Positions 40,252 to 48,298 of a stretch of 64,000 bases of DNA are shown here, piece by piece; position 1 is the first letter of the stretch, and every line of letters starts with the position of its first letter. The stretch is from an uncultured Lachnospiraceae bacterium. Lineage in GTDB: Bacteria > Bacillota > Clostridia > Lachnospirales > Lachnospiraceae. The notes beneath the pieces were generated by a model. That model ran no database searches. It worked only from the letters and a program-made list of their open reading frames with translations, and had not been told where the DNA came from. A program made the position numbers and the translations under genes. Location of the stretch: contig CAJTKK010000016.1 in NCBI GenBank assembly GCA_910576535.1, positions 1-64,000 of the forward strand, in the 5' to 3' direction.

Positions 40252-41750
40252 GTCATGATACAGAAGCTGCATATGCTTCATCGGAAGTAGCGGATATGAT
40301 TATGCTTAACCAGGACGCATTCTTTGGGGTGATGGGAACAAGCGGCTTGTGGTCAGTTTGTGCGATGCGAGAAGGTGGTCACCAGTGGCCGCTTGCTGAT
40401 GGTGTCATTCTCGCTGAGAATATTACCCACAGCGACATTAAAATTGCATTTGAGTATAAAAGACCTAACGAGGGAGTTCATGGCATACTTACTGCACTAG
40501 GACAGTCGTTTGCCTATCTGGAAAAGGGATATGATGCCTCTGTTATGGTGATACCAGACAAGTATTCATCGCACAGCACACCGGGTATGCACATCAAGAG
40601 GGTTATAGATGCGACTGCGCCGGACATACCAATTAGTATATACACATATGCAACTCCTAACCTCTCTGCCGTTCGCCCTTTCCAGGGGAAATTGAACTGT
40701 GTTAGAGATATCACATTGCCGTCCTGCCGCAACATCAGTGCTTCTGCGGCTGCGTCTACTACGGGAAGTGTATCAACCTTATGGGCGCATATGCGCGAAG
40801 GAATGAGTCATCCAGATGCTTTTTTTAGATTTTGTCAAGCAGTGAAGATAGTAACTGCAACGGGCGAGGATTTGAACGGAATTAATATTCCTATCAAACT
40901 GGCAGATGCAGTGAAAAGAATTGATCCTGCTGCAGATGTATATAAATATCTCTCAAATACACCTGGGGATACAGTTTCGGATATGGCGTGGCGGTATGTT
41001 TGGTTTCATTATTATTTTTGGAATGACCTTATGCCAATTTATCAAGGTAGCAGTCCGTTCACGGTAAACGATACGCTTACAAAAATCCGGTTGGATGATT
41101 GGGGGCATTACCAAGGACTATTTTCCGGACGCAGTGATTCGATAAAGTCAAAGCTGGTAAACAGGTTGAATGCAAATCCTGCTGATGAGGATGTAATTTG
41201 GGAAGAATATGCTGCAAACGTCAGAAAAGCTTCTCACAGTTATAGAGAAGTCATTGATTCGGGTCTATATCACATAGGATTCCTAGCTCCTAGTGGGACA
41301 TTGACAGATTTGGGTTATAAATATGTCGATGCCTGTGAAAGGGTTGCAAGTGCTTATACGGGTATCCCTATGGAGATCTTGAGAGCAGCGGTATTGCAGA
41401 ACGGGCAGTATGGTGCGATGCTCCATTATTTCTACAAATTGTCTGAAGAGAAATTTGAATCGGATTTGTTTGCATTCGCCACAAGCGACAGTCATGGTAA
41501 TTATAAGTTTGACTCTGGAGCCTATTTGTCGTGGCTAGATGATGAGTTTACGAATACCCTTCACTTGGCAAAGAAAAGTACTGTTCGTGCCGGGGGTACG
41601 AGAAAGCCTTTTCAAGCAGAACTTTCATTTTTGAAAAAAATGAGCTTTGTAAAAGAAAACGGTCGCTCTGCAGCATATCGTGTTGGGGTCGGTTTAGAGA
41701 TAAATTGGCCGCAAGTTCAGAACAGTATGATGTACTTTAACACGCTGTAG
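40248..41750 (+). CDS. Putative PD-(D/E)XK restriction endonuclease
   Basis: 500 residues, translation coupled to the second methylase (ATGA overlap) with AAGGAGG upstream. A nuclease core is seen near the N-terminus: D51 in WPLADGVIL, E69-x-K71 in IAFEYKRP and Q86 in LGQSFAYLEKG, the PD-(D/E)XK-Q pattern on strand-strand-helix. The remaining 400 residues are of unknown fold with several Trp/Tyr clusters (WRYVWFHYYFWND) and a C-terminal part (PFQAELSFLKKM) that may recognise DNA. I do not recognise a named enzyme. By context it is the cognate restriction enzyme of the two methylases. Confidence 0.78.
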   Translation: MSHDTEAAYASSEVADMIMLNQDAFFGVMGTSGLWSVCAMREGGHQWPLADGVILAENITHSDIKIAFEYKRPNEGVHGILTALGQSFAYLEKGYDASVMVIPDKYSSHSTPGMHIKRVIDATAPDIPISIYTYATPNLSAVRPFQGKLNCVRDITLPSCRNISASAAASTTGSVSTLWAHMREGMSHPDAFFRFCQAVKIVTATGEDLNGINIPIKLADAVKRIDPAADVYKYLSNTPGDTVSDMAWRYVWFHYYFWNDLMPIYQGSSPFTVNDTLTKIRLDDWGHYQGLFSGRSDSIKSKLVNRLNANPADEDVIWEEYAANVRKASHSYREVIDSGLYHIGFLAPSGTLTDLGYKYVDACERVASAYTGIPMEILRAAVLQNGQYGAMLHYFYKLSEEKFESDLFAFATSDSHGNYKFDSGAYLSWLDDEFTNTLHLAKKSTVRAGGTRKPFQAELSFLKKMSFVKENGRSAAYRVGVGLEINWPQVQNSMMYFNTL

Positions 41751-41984
41751 GTATGTATTATGGCACGTTCTCAAAAGGAAGGCATTATATATCAATTACT
41801 ATATTCAGAAAGATATTAAGGACTGGTCTGGCTTGATAGGTATTGTGAAGATGTCGGCAGACCAACATAATGGTGATAGAAAGAATATTTAAACGGTTTT
41901 TGGATGATTATGTAACTGTTAATAACGAAGCTGTTCAGAAGTGGCGGATAAAATGGGAAAAATAATGGGAGGAAGGGATGACGA

Positions 41985-42821
41985 ATGGCTGTTTATGATG
42001 GTTCTATTCGGGTACATACAAATATAAATCCTGATAAAATTTCTGACTATAAAATAAATACCGAGAGTTTTGAAAGGCTTAATGAAACTCTTGCAAGAAT
42101 GAAAAAAATATTGGTAGATGCCGTTGACTTTCAAACGATTCAACCATCTTTTGAAAAGCTTAACAGTGTTGTGCAAGAGAGTTTTTCTGAATTGTATTCA
42201 GCATTAGAACAGTATAATTTTGGAGAAATGTTCAAAGACATTCGACTTTCTGTTAATGAAATGGCAGAGACAATGAATCTGGAACAAATAAAAACGCTAC
42301 AGAGTATAGATTTTTCTAAAATATTTGAAAACTCCTTTTACCGTGAACAATATAACGTAGCAAGTCAAATGGCTTTTGATTATGTGGACGAAGAAGTTAA
42401 AGGTGCAGAAAATATTTCACAAGAGGAATTGCTGGAAGTTTTCAATGCACAAATAGAAGATGAAGTAGGCTGGCAGGAAAAGATATATAATAAGACGGAG
42501 GAATTTAAAAGAAAATATTTTGTTTTCTATGAAATTATTGTGTGTACCCTGCTTTTTCTTTTTAATCAGATTGCAATATATTTTACCCAAAAGGGAGTTG
42601 CCTATGTTGCTGGTGATATAACGTCAGAGCCTAAAAGAAATTCGACAGTCATTTATTATTTTGACCAGAGGACGGAAATAAATATCATTGGCGAAACAGA
42701 TAATCATTATTTCATTATATATCCTGACAATGACGGAAATGAAAGTATAGGATATTGTGAAAAAGAAAATGTGGAAATTGTTCCAGATGGAGATGATGAA
42801 ACAACGGAAGACACTGAATGA
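41985..42821 (+). CDS. Single-pass membrane protein with C-terminal SH3-like domain
   Basis: 278 residues. The first 170 are helical and soluble (FERLNETLARMKKILVDA, EALEQ-type coils). A hydrophobic segment at about 182-208 (FYEIIVCTLLFLFNQIAIYF) spans the membrane, and the last 65 residues form a small beta domain like bacterial SH3 (VIYYFDQRTEINIIGETDNH). An acidic tail ends it. I know no named family. It is transcribed in the direction of the restriction operon, 234 bases downstream, with GGAGG before its ATG. It could be a separate defence gene of the island, a hypothesis from position only. Confidence 0.65.
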   Translation: MAVYDGSIRVHTNINPDKISDYKINTESFERLNETLARMKKILVDAVDFQTIQPSFEKLNSVVQESFSELYSALEQYNFGEMFKDIRLSVNEMAETMNLEQIKTLQSIDFSKIFENSFYREQYNVASQMAFDYVDEEVKGAENISQEELLEVFNAQIEDEVGWQEKIYNKTEEFKRKYFVFYEIIVCTLLFLFNQIAIYFTQKGVAYVAGDITSEPKRNSTVIYYFDQRTEINIIGETDNHYFIIYPDNDGNESIGYCEKENVEIVPDGDDETTEDTE

Positions 42822-42915
42822 TTGAGGAGGCGCACGAAAAGGAGGACACATATAAAAATGTGAAAGTGCAGAGATTTTGCAAGTGGGAAATATGTCGTGA
42901 GAAGTTATAAGAGTA

Positions 42916-42955
42916 AAGGCGTCTATTGGAAGATATCAATAGATGTCTTTATGAT
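42916..42955 (+). terminator. Terminator-like hairpin after the membrane protein gene
   Basis: Stem AAGGCGTCTATTG / CAATAGATGTCTT with wobble pairs and a T-rich 3' side (TTTATGATTTT), 95 bases after the stop. Confidence 0.6.
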
Positions 42956-43511
42956 TTTAAGAAAGTTTTTGAATTGTTCATCTAGGCAATTTAGTATATA
43001 AAATTCATCATTACTTAGAAACGTGAAGCGATTTTCTATTCTGATTCTTTGTCATTTGAAAAATTTTTTTCTTTAAAATGGTTTGAATTTGAGATAATAA
43101 ATTTTTGGAATACGCATATCACATTTTAAACAGGGTTTATTTTGGAGACAGTTTACCAGAGGCAGTCATTACAATTCAGTCCTCCCAGCGTGCATATGGT
43201 CATATAACAGTTGTATAATTTCATTTCTTAGTGCTTTTTATTTTTATAAACACAATAGAAACTGGAGCAAGAAAAAAATGGAAACATGGTAAAAAGTAGA
43301 ACAAAAATATATAAGTGCATAACCATCAAAATTTATATAAGAAAGGCTTGTTATACATATTGAGGTGAATTGCAATGAAGCTAAAAGCTATTATGCAGTT
43401 TATCTTTTCCAATATAAAATTCGTTTGTTTTTTAATGTGGAGGGGGTTAGGGGGATTTTTCTCTTATAAGCAATTTTTACAGAATTTCCATGATGGGAAA
43501 TCTGTAAAAAA

Positions 43512-43631
43512 ACTGCCTGTGGACGTCCATAGGCAGTGCTTGCTGTTTCAGAATGAACAGTAAGCGGGTTTTAGACAGCAAGGCAGTTTGCCTTTGCAGT
43601 CTGCCCAAAACCCATAAGGGCGTTACTGCCC
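43512..43631 (+). ncRNA. Four consecutive hairpins: candidate structured RNA or origin site
   Basis: Hairpin 1: 43512-43537, near-perfect 13-base palindrome ACTGCCTGTGGAC / GTCCATAGGCAGT. Hairpin 2: 43538-43565, GCTTGCTGTT / AACAGTAAGC with an 8-base loop. Hairpin 3: 43566-43613, outer GGGTTTT / AAAACCC with an inner stem of AAGGC / GCCTT type. Hairpin 4: 43618-43631, GGGC / GCCC. They follow each other with almost no unpaired bases and lie 100 bases before the regulator/replication genes. The identity is not known to me: structured RNA, attenuator, single-strand origin or oriT are all possible. Confidence 0.5.
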
Positions 43632-43731
43632 GATTAAGATAAAAAAATTAAAAATATTTTTTAAATAGGAAAGGTTTTTGCCTATTTAACTTATACAATA
43701 ATACTGGGGCTGACAGAAAGGAGGGGACAGA

Positions 43732-44061
43732 ATGACCGCCGCAGACCGCAGAATGGAGATTATCAGTATTCTTGTAGTCAGCGGTCATGTTACATCAAGG
43801 GAACTGGCGCAGGAATTTGGCGTTACAAGGCGCACAATATTACATGATGTTGCAGCCCTTTCATATGGCTACCCTGTCTATACAAAACCGGGGGAAGGTG
43901 GAGGGATTTTCATTATGGACAGCTATAAGCCGTACTGCAACACCTTCACCTTGTCTGAGCAGGAAAAGCTCATGGAAATGTATACCAAAGCGGAGGGCGG
44001 GGACAAAGAAATCCTGAAGCGTGTCCTTCGGAAATACGGAGCGGACAAGCTGGAACTTTGA
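43732..44061 (+). CDS. Helix-turn-helix (DeoR-like) protein of mobile element
   Basis: 109 residues. An N-terminal HTH (TSRELAQEFGVTRRTILHDVA) like that of DeoR/HTH_11 proteins is followed by a short wing (YPVYTKPGEGGGIFIMD) and a charged end with LSEQEKLMEMYTKAEGGD. GGAGGGG before the ATG. Proteins of this size precede the replisome organizer in many clostridial conjugative elements. It may control the replication genes 186 bases downstream or bind the structured region upstream. Confidence 0.85.
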   Translation: MTAADRRMEIISILVVSGHVTSRELAQEFGVTRRTILHDVAALSYGYPVYTKPGEGGGIFIMDSYKPYCNTFTLSEQEKLMEMYTKAEGGDKEILKRVLRKYGADKLEL

Positions 44062-44247
44062 CCGGAAGATTCCATGCAGGAGGAACAATTTCATACAGAA
44101 CAATCCTGATTTTTCTGAAATATATTTCCCGATTACATACAGAAAAAATCATAAGGGATTATAAATTCATTAACACAGCGTAAGGGCAGATGCAGACCGC
44201 AGGGAATCGGTCAGCACTGTCCTTTTTGTGCGTTTAAGGAGGCATTT

Positions 44248-45024
44248 ATGGCAAAAAGATATTACTGGCTGAAACTGAAAGCAGACTGGTTTTCAGACAA
44301 GCGTATCAAGAAGTTACGCTCCATAGCGGGCGGTGACACACACACGATTATCTACCTGAAAATGATGCTGCTGTCACTGAAAGACGAGAGGAAACTTTAC
44401 TTTGAAGGTGTGGAGGACAACTTCGCTTCGGAGATTGCCCTTGCACTTGACGAGGACGCAGAGAATGTAAATCTGACGCTTGCATTTTTACAGCGGCATG
44501 GGCTGATAGAGATTGGCGATGATGACGAGTACCAGCTTACGGAAGTACCGACAATCATCGGCTCGGAAACAGCTTCGGCTATGCGTGTGAGGGAACACAG
44601 GGAACGGAAAAAACAGGCTGACACAGAGGGCAGGCTGTTACAATGTAACACGAATGAAACTGGCTGTAACAATCTGAAACAGATTTGTAGCGTAGAGAGA
44701 GATAAAGAGAGAGATAAAGAGATAGAGAGAGATAAAGAGTTAGAGAAAGAGGGAGAGGGAGAAAACGGAACACCCGCCCCCGCCGCTTATGGGAGATTTA
44801 ATAATGTTTTCCTTTCTGATGCGGAGCTTGACGGTCTGAAATCGGAACTGCCCGACAAGTGGGAATATTACATTGACCGCCTGTCTTTACATATCGCTTC
44901 AAGCGGGAAACAGTACAACAACCATGCCGCCACGATTTACAAATGGGCGCAGGAGGACACTGACAAAACAGCGCCAAAGAAAGGGATACCCGATTATTCA
45001 TACAGTGAGGAGGACAGCTTATGA
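44248..45024 (+). CDS. Phage-type replisome organizer protein
   Basis: 258 residues. The N-terminal domain (about 1-120: YYWLKLKADWFSDKRIKKLR, then GGDTHTIIYLKMMLLSL) is that of phage replisome organizers related to DnaD. A highly charged linker (about 150-170) is encoded by a GAGATAAA-type repeat (44697-44760). The C-terminal DnaD-like tail (YIDRLSLHIASSGKQYNNHA, about 200-235) is the end used to load helicase. AAGGAGG before ATG. It overlaps the DnaC-like gene by 4 bases (ATGA), so both act together in element replication. Confidence 0.87.
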   Translation: MAKRYYWLKLKADWFSDKRIKKLRSIAGGDTHTIIYLKMMLLSLKDERKLYFEGVEDNFASEIALALDEDAENVNLTLAFLQRHGLIEIGDDDEYQLTEVPTIIGSETASAMRVREHRERKKQADTEGRLLQCNTNETGCNNLKQICSVERDKERDKEIERDKELEKEGEGENGTPAPAAYGRFNNVFLSDAELDGLKSELPDKWEYYIDRLSLHIASSGKQYNNHAATIYKWAQEDTDKTAPKKGIPDYSYSEEDSL

Positions 45025-45869
45025 ACGGTTTAACTGATACGGTTCTGAATATGATGGACACCACGCAGGAGCCGGAAGATTACAAAGGGGAGAAAGGTCT
45101 GCTGTACTGTGGGAAATGCCATAAACCGAAAGAAGCCTATTTCCCGCAGGGAAAGGCATTGTTTGGGCGTGACCGCCACCCGTCTGAATGTGACTGCCGC
45201 AGGGCAGAGCGTGAAAGGCTGGAAAAAAAGGATGCGGACGAAAAGTACAATGCCGAAGTGGAACGTCTGAAACGGGAAGGCTTTTCCAATCCTGCCATGC
45301 GTCACTGGACTTTTGAAAATGACAATGGGAAATGCTTACAGATAGGGAAAGCGTATTCCTATGTGGAGAAGTGGGAAGCGGTACGGTCTGAAAACCTCGG
45401 ATATCTGCTGTGGGGGAATGTCGGATCGGGGAAAAGCTATTTTGCAGGCTGTATCGCCAATGCCCTCATGGAGAAGGAGATACCCGTCTGCATGACGAAC
45501 TTTGCAACAATTTTGAACAACCTTTTTTACGGCTCGGAAAACAGGAATGAATACATCGTAAGGCTCTGCTCCTATCCCCTGCTTATCCTTGATGATTTCG
45601 GCATGGAGAGGGGTACGGAATACGGACTTGAGCAGGTCTACAACGTGATAGACAGCCGGTATATCAGCAAAAAACCGTTAATTGCTACAACGAACCTTAC
45701 GCCGGAGCAGCTTAGGAATCCGGAGGACGTGCCACACGCACGCATTTATGGCAGGCTGTCTGAAATGTGCGTTCCCGTACGCTTTACGGGTGGTAATTTC
45801 CGCAAAGTGGCCGCACAGCAGAAAATGAACCGGTCAAAGAAACCTATGGAGGGAGGAAAAAGCCAGTGA
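45021..45869 (+). CDS. DnaC/IstB-like helicase-loader ATPase
   Basis: 282 residues. A zinc-binding N-terminal part (YCGKCHKPKEAYF ... CDCRRAERE) is followed by an AAA+ domain with Walker A WGNVGSGKSYFAGCIA (about residue 135), Walker B LLILDDFGMERG and arginine finger region near YGRLSEMC. This is the arrangement of helicase loaders of phages and Tn916-like elements. With the organizer it should load the host DnaB helicase at the element's origin. Overlaps of 4 bases at both ends (ATGA before, GTGA after) show a tight operon with organizer and excisionase. Confidence 0.9.
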   Translation: MNGLTDTVLNMMDTTQEPEDYKGEKGLLYCGKCHKPKEAYFPQGKALFGRDRHPSECDCRRAERERLEKKDADEKYNAEVERLKREGFSNPAMRHWTFENDNGKCLQIGKAYSYVEKWEAVRSENLGYLLWGNVGSGKSYFAGCIANALMEKEIPVCMTNFATILNNLFYGSENRNEYIVRLCSYPLLILDDFGMERGTEYGLEQVYNVIDSRYISKKPLIATTNLTPEQLRNPEDVPHARIYGRLSEMCVPVRFTGGNFRKVAAQQKMNRSKKPMEGGKSQ

Positions 45870-46060
45870 AAGAAGTTCCGATTTGGGAAAAGAGCAACTT
45901 AAGCCTTGAAGAAGCGGCAGCCTATTCAGGGATTGGCATTAATATACTGCGTGAGCTGACCAATGAAAAAAACTGCCGCTTTGTTTTGTGGGTTGGCAAT
46001 AAGCGTCTAATCAAACGCCGCCTGTTCGATCAGTATATCGAGCAGGAATATTCTGTCTGA
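45866..46060 (+). CDS. xis: Excisionase (Tn916 Xis-like)
   Basis: 64 residues starting at GTG with a GGAGGAAAA site and a 4-base overlap with the helicase loader. VPIWEKSNLSLEEAAAYSGI then GINILRELTNEKNCRFVLWV match the winged-helix Xis proteins of Tn916-family elements, which bend DNA at the ends and steer integrase to excision. The gene looks intact although the integrase that it would work with is broken. Confidence 0.88.
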   Translation: MKEVPIWEKSNLSLEEAAAYSGIGINILRELTNEKNCRFVLWVGNKRLIKRRLFDQYIEQEYSV

Positions 46061-46137
46061 CAATGTCGGTTATCTTATTTCTTACAGTTTTTGTGAAACT
46101 TGTGGTGTAAAATCAGCTTTGATATGGTACAATGAAA

Positions 46138-46261
46138 ATGCAGCGAACATCAGCTCGAAACGATGTTTCTCGCTGTCGTTGCACTTACATAAAAATACAA
46201 TGCCAACAATATGACAGCTTGCTGTCATTGTTGCCCTTGTATTTTTACGTTCGCTGCATAT
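46138..46261. repeat. Nested inverted repeat between xis and int
   Basis: Outer arms GCAGCGAAC (46140-46148) and GTTCGCTGC (46249-46257) are perfect. Inside lies an imperfect inverted repeat of AAAAATACAA...TGACAGC (46191-46218) with GCTGTCA...TTGTATTTTT (46221-46246), with a two-base loop and small bulges, and a small GAAAC / GTTTC stem at 46157-46169. It could fold as a long cruciform or terminator-like RNA ahead of the integrase. Confidence 0.75.
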
Positions 46262-46303
46262 CGTCATATCAAGGCTCTTTCCACTACGGAAAGGAGTTTG
46301 AAA

Positions 46304-47502
46304 ATGTCTGGGAAACGGAAAGACAATAAAGGACGAGTCTTAAAGACAGGGGAGAGCCAGAGAAAAGACCTGATTTATCAGTACTGGTATACAAATATCC
46401 ACGGGAAGAGGCAGACTGTTTATTCCTCTGATTTGAAGGAACTGCGGGAAAAAGAAAAGACAATCCAGAAGTAGCTTGATGAGGGGATTGACTATGCCGC
46501 CGGAGAAGCTACCGTTATTGTCCTCTTGGAACGCTATATCAGTTTGAAACAGGGTGTACGCTACAATACCAAAGTCGGATACAATTTTGTGCTGAATCTG
46601 ATTAAAAAAGAAGATTTCGGTTACCGAAAGATAAGGGATATTAAGGTGTCGGATGCCCAGCAGTGGATTATGAAGCTGAATAATGATGGAAAAGGATACA
46701 GTACCATTACAAGTGTCAGGGGCGTTGTAAAACCTGCTTTTCAGATGGCTTATAATGAAGATATTATCCGAAGAAATCCATTTGATTTTAACTGGTTGAT
46801 GTTGTACCAAACGATTCACAAAAGCGGATTGCCATGACTGAGGAACAGCAAGAGCTTTGGATGGGCTTTATCCGTGAAGATAAAACCTACGCAAAGTATT
46901 ATGATGAATTTGTCGTGCTGCTGGGAACTGGAATGCGTGTCAGCGAATTTTGTGGCTTGACAAAAAGTGATCTGGATTTTGAAAGCCGGAAAATCCGTGT
47001 GGATCATCAGCTTGTCCAGGAACGGGGCGGAAAGTATTATGTTGAGAAAACCAAGACCGAGTGTGGATGCCGCTTTATTCCTATGACAGAAGAAGTCTAT
47101 CGAAGCCTGAAAAATATCCTTGCTCGCCGTAAGAGATTAAAGACAGAAATGATGGTTGACGGATACAGTAACTTTCTTCTGCTGGACAAAGATGATAAAC
47201 CGAAAGTAGCACTGCATATTGAAAATGAAATGCGTTGGGCGATGAAGAAATACAAGAAGCTGCACCCGGACAAACCATTGCCCCATATCACGCCCCATGT
47301 GTTCCGCCATACATTCTGTACCAATATGGCAAATGCGGGCATGGATATCAAGAACCTGCAATATGTAATGGGACATTCTGATGTGGGCGTTACACTGAAT
47401 GTTTACACTCATGCCAGCTTTGACGGTGCAGCAAAGCAAATGGCGAGAATCATTGATTTGAGCGAGCAACGAGGAAAACACATTGCTTGCAAATGTGTTT
47501 GA
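46304..47502 (+). pseudogene. int: Tn916-type tyrosine integrase, inactivated
   Basis: From ATG 46304 (GAAAGGAG upstream) the frame MSGKRKDNKGRVLKTGESQR runs to TAG at 46472-46474 in place of a Gln or Lys codon, continues to about 46790 (RNPFDFN), then needs a one-base shift to go on with LVDVVPNDSQKRIAMTEEQQ and the catalytic domain. Catalytic residues of tyrosine recombinases are seen: Arg in GTGMRVSEFCGL, HVFRHTFC (H-x-x-R), GHSDVGVTLN and Tyr in NVYTHASF. The full length of about 400 codons matches Tn916 Int. With one nonsense and one frameshift mutation the protein cannot be made in one piece. Confidence 0.9.
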
Positions 47503-47590
47503 CGAGTGCCGGACAACGCAGGAGAATCCTGCGTGTAAAGATACCGATATGCAAGGAAAACAAAGAAAATCAAGTTGAAAATACACCAAT

Positions 47591-47616
47591 CTACTACACC
47601 AATTACTACACCATTT
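47591..47616 (+). repeat. Arm-type repeat near attR
   Basis: CTACTACACCA and TACACCATTT separated by 5 bases, the same words as at 37224-37250. Lies 125 bases from the attR core, on the element side. Confidence 0.65.
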
Positions 47617-47740
47617 GCCCATAAATTTGCGTAGATTTATAACGAATTACACAGATTAAGGGTAAAAAACAAAAAATGAAAAAAGCGCTGGAAAGCTTGA
47701 AATATCAAGGCTTGAAGGCTTATGAAGGGATATAAAAGAT

Positions 47741-48217
47741 ATGATAAAAATTTTATTCGTCTGCCACGGCAACATCTGCCGTTCCCCCATGGCAGAGTTC
47801 ATATTCAAAGATTTGATAGAAAAACAGGGGCTTTCGGGTCAGTTCGAGATCGCTTCAGCGGCGACCAGCACAGAAGAAATCTGGAACGGGACTGGCAATC
47901 CCGTATACCCCCCGGCAAGGGAAGAACTTGCCCGCCATGGTATCCGCTGCGATGGAAAGCGGGCAGTCCAGTTAAAAAAATCGGATTACGGCTATTACGA
48001 CTATTTGATAGGTATGGAAAAATACAATTTAAAAAATATGGAGCGCATTACAGGAGGGGATCCGGATAAGAAAATATCCCGTCTGCTGGACTTTACGGAC
48101 AGCCCCAAAGATATTGCCGATCCTTGGTATACAGGAAACTTTGATTTGACCTACGACGAGATAAAGAAAGGCTGTGAGGCTTTGTTCAAATTCGTTGCAA
48201 AAAACAATACCCTATGA
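47741..48217 (+). CDS. Low-molecular-weight protein-tyrosine phosphatase
   Basis: 158 residues, full length. The P-loop CHGNICRSP (C-x5-R-S, residues 8-16) opens the protein and the general acid is in DSPKDIADPWYTGNFD (about residue 128). It removes phosphate from tyrosine of proteins, often of capsule-synthesis kinases, though some relatives are arsenate reductases; no neighbours point to either. The first ten codons are the att core, so integration kept the coding sequence but replaced its original promoter and ribosome site by element sequence (GAAGGGAT before ATG). Its last codons overlap the promoter of the butyrate operon. Confidence 0.92.
   Translation: MIKILFVCHGNICRSPMAEFIFKDLIEKQGLSGQFEIASAATSTEEIWNGTGNPVYPPAREELARHGIRCDGKRAVQLKKSDYGYYDYLIGMEKYNLKNMERITGGDPDKKISRLLDFTDSPKDIADPWYTGNFDLTYDEIKKGCEALFKFVAKNNTL
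47742..47771 (+). repeat. attR core, 30-bp direct repeat
   Basis: Second copy of the repeat at 37133-37162, here within the first ten codons of the intact phosphatase gene. Confidence 0.92.
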
Positions 48218-48223
48218 TATAAT
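48195..48223 (+). promoter_or_regulatory. Promoter of the butyryl-CoA operon
   Basis: TTGCAA (48195-48200), a 17-base spacer, TATAAT (48218-48223), directly at the phosphatase stop codon and about 76 bases before the thiolase ATG. Confidence 0.8.
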
Positions 48224-48237
48224 AAAGGCAGTGGGCA

Positions 48238-48255
48238 ATGATAAAAAATTAACAA
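48238..48255. promoter_or_regulatory. Putative Rex operator
   Basis: ATGATAA-AAAA-TTAACAA compared with the Rex consensus TTGTTAA-N4-TTAACAA: the right half is perfect and the left has two mismatches. It lies between the -10 box and the thiolase ribosome site, where the NADH-sensing repressor Rex controls this same operon in other clostridia. Confidence 0.62.
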
Positions 48256-48298
48256 TCATTGCAAATAACCGTAAAGCATATATATGGAGGAGAGAACA

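Larger units (their letters stand above)
42822..43731. other. 910-base region without an intact gene
   Basis: It holds a terminator-like hairpin at 42916-42955, an AT-rich stretch, and a densely structured block at 43512-43631 followed by the regulator gene. A 62-codon frame at 43375-43563 (MKLKAIMQFIFSNIKFVCF) has a ribosome site (GAGGTG) but its 3' third lies within the hairpins; it is more likely a leader or chance frame. Confidence 0.55.
37133..47771. mobile_element. 10.6-kb integrated element in the LMW phosphatase gene, immobilised
   Basis: Bounded by the 30-bp repeats, with a second set of similar 26-27-bp repeats just inside both ends (37224-37250, 47591-47616). The right part is a Tn916-family-like mobility module (regulator, replisome organizer, DnaC-like ATPase, excisionase, tyrosine integrase). 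The left and middle carry a restriction-modification cargo. No relaxase or transfer genes are present, so it is an integrative mobilizable element or a deletion derivative. The integrase is broken, so it is fixed in place. Confidence 0.88.

Noticed and set aside
43375..43563. 62-codon gene before the regulator
   Set aside because: Its last third is the first hairpins of the structured block and the residues resemble nothing; at most a leader peptide.
44697..44760. CRISPR-like repeat
   Set aside because: Units are about 8-14 bases without spacers and remain in coding frame; it is a simple repeat.
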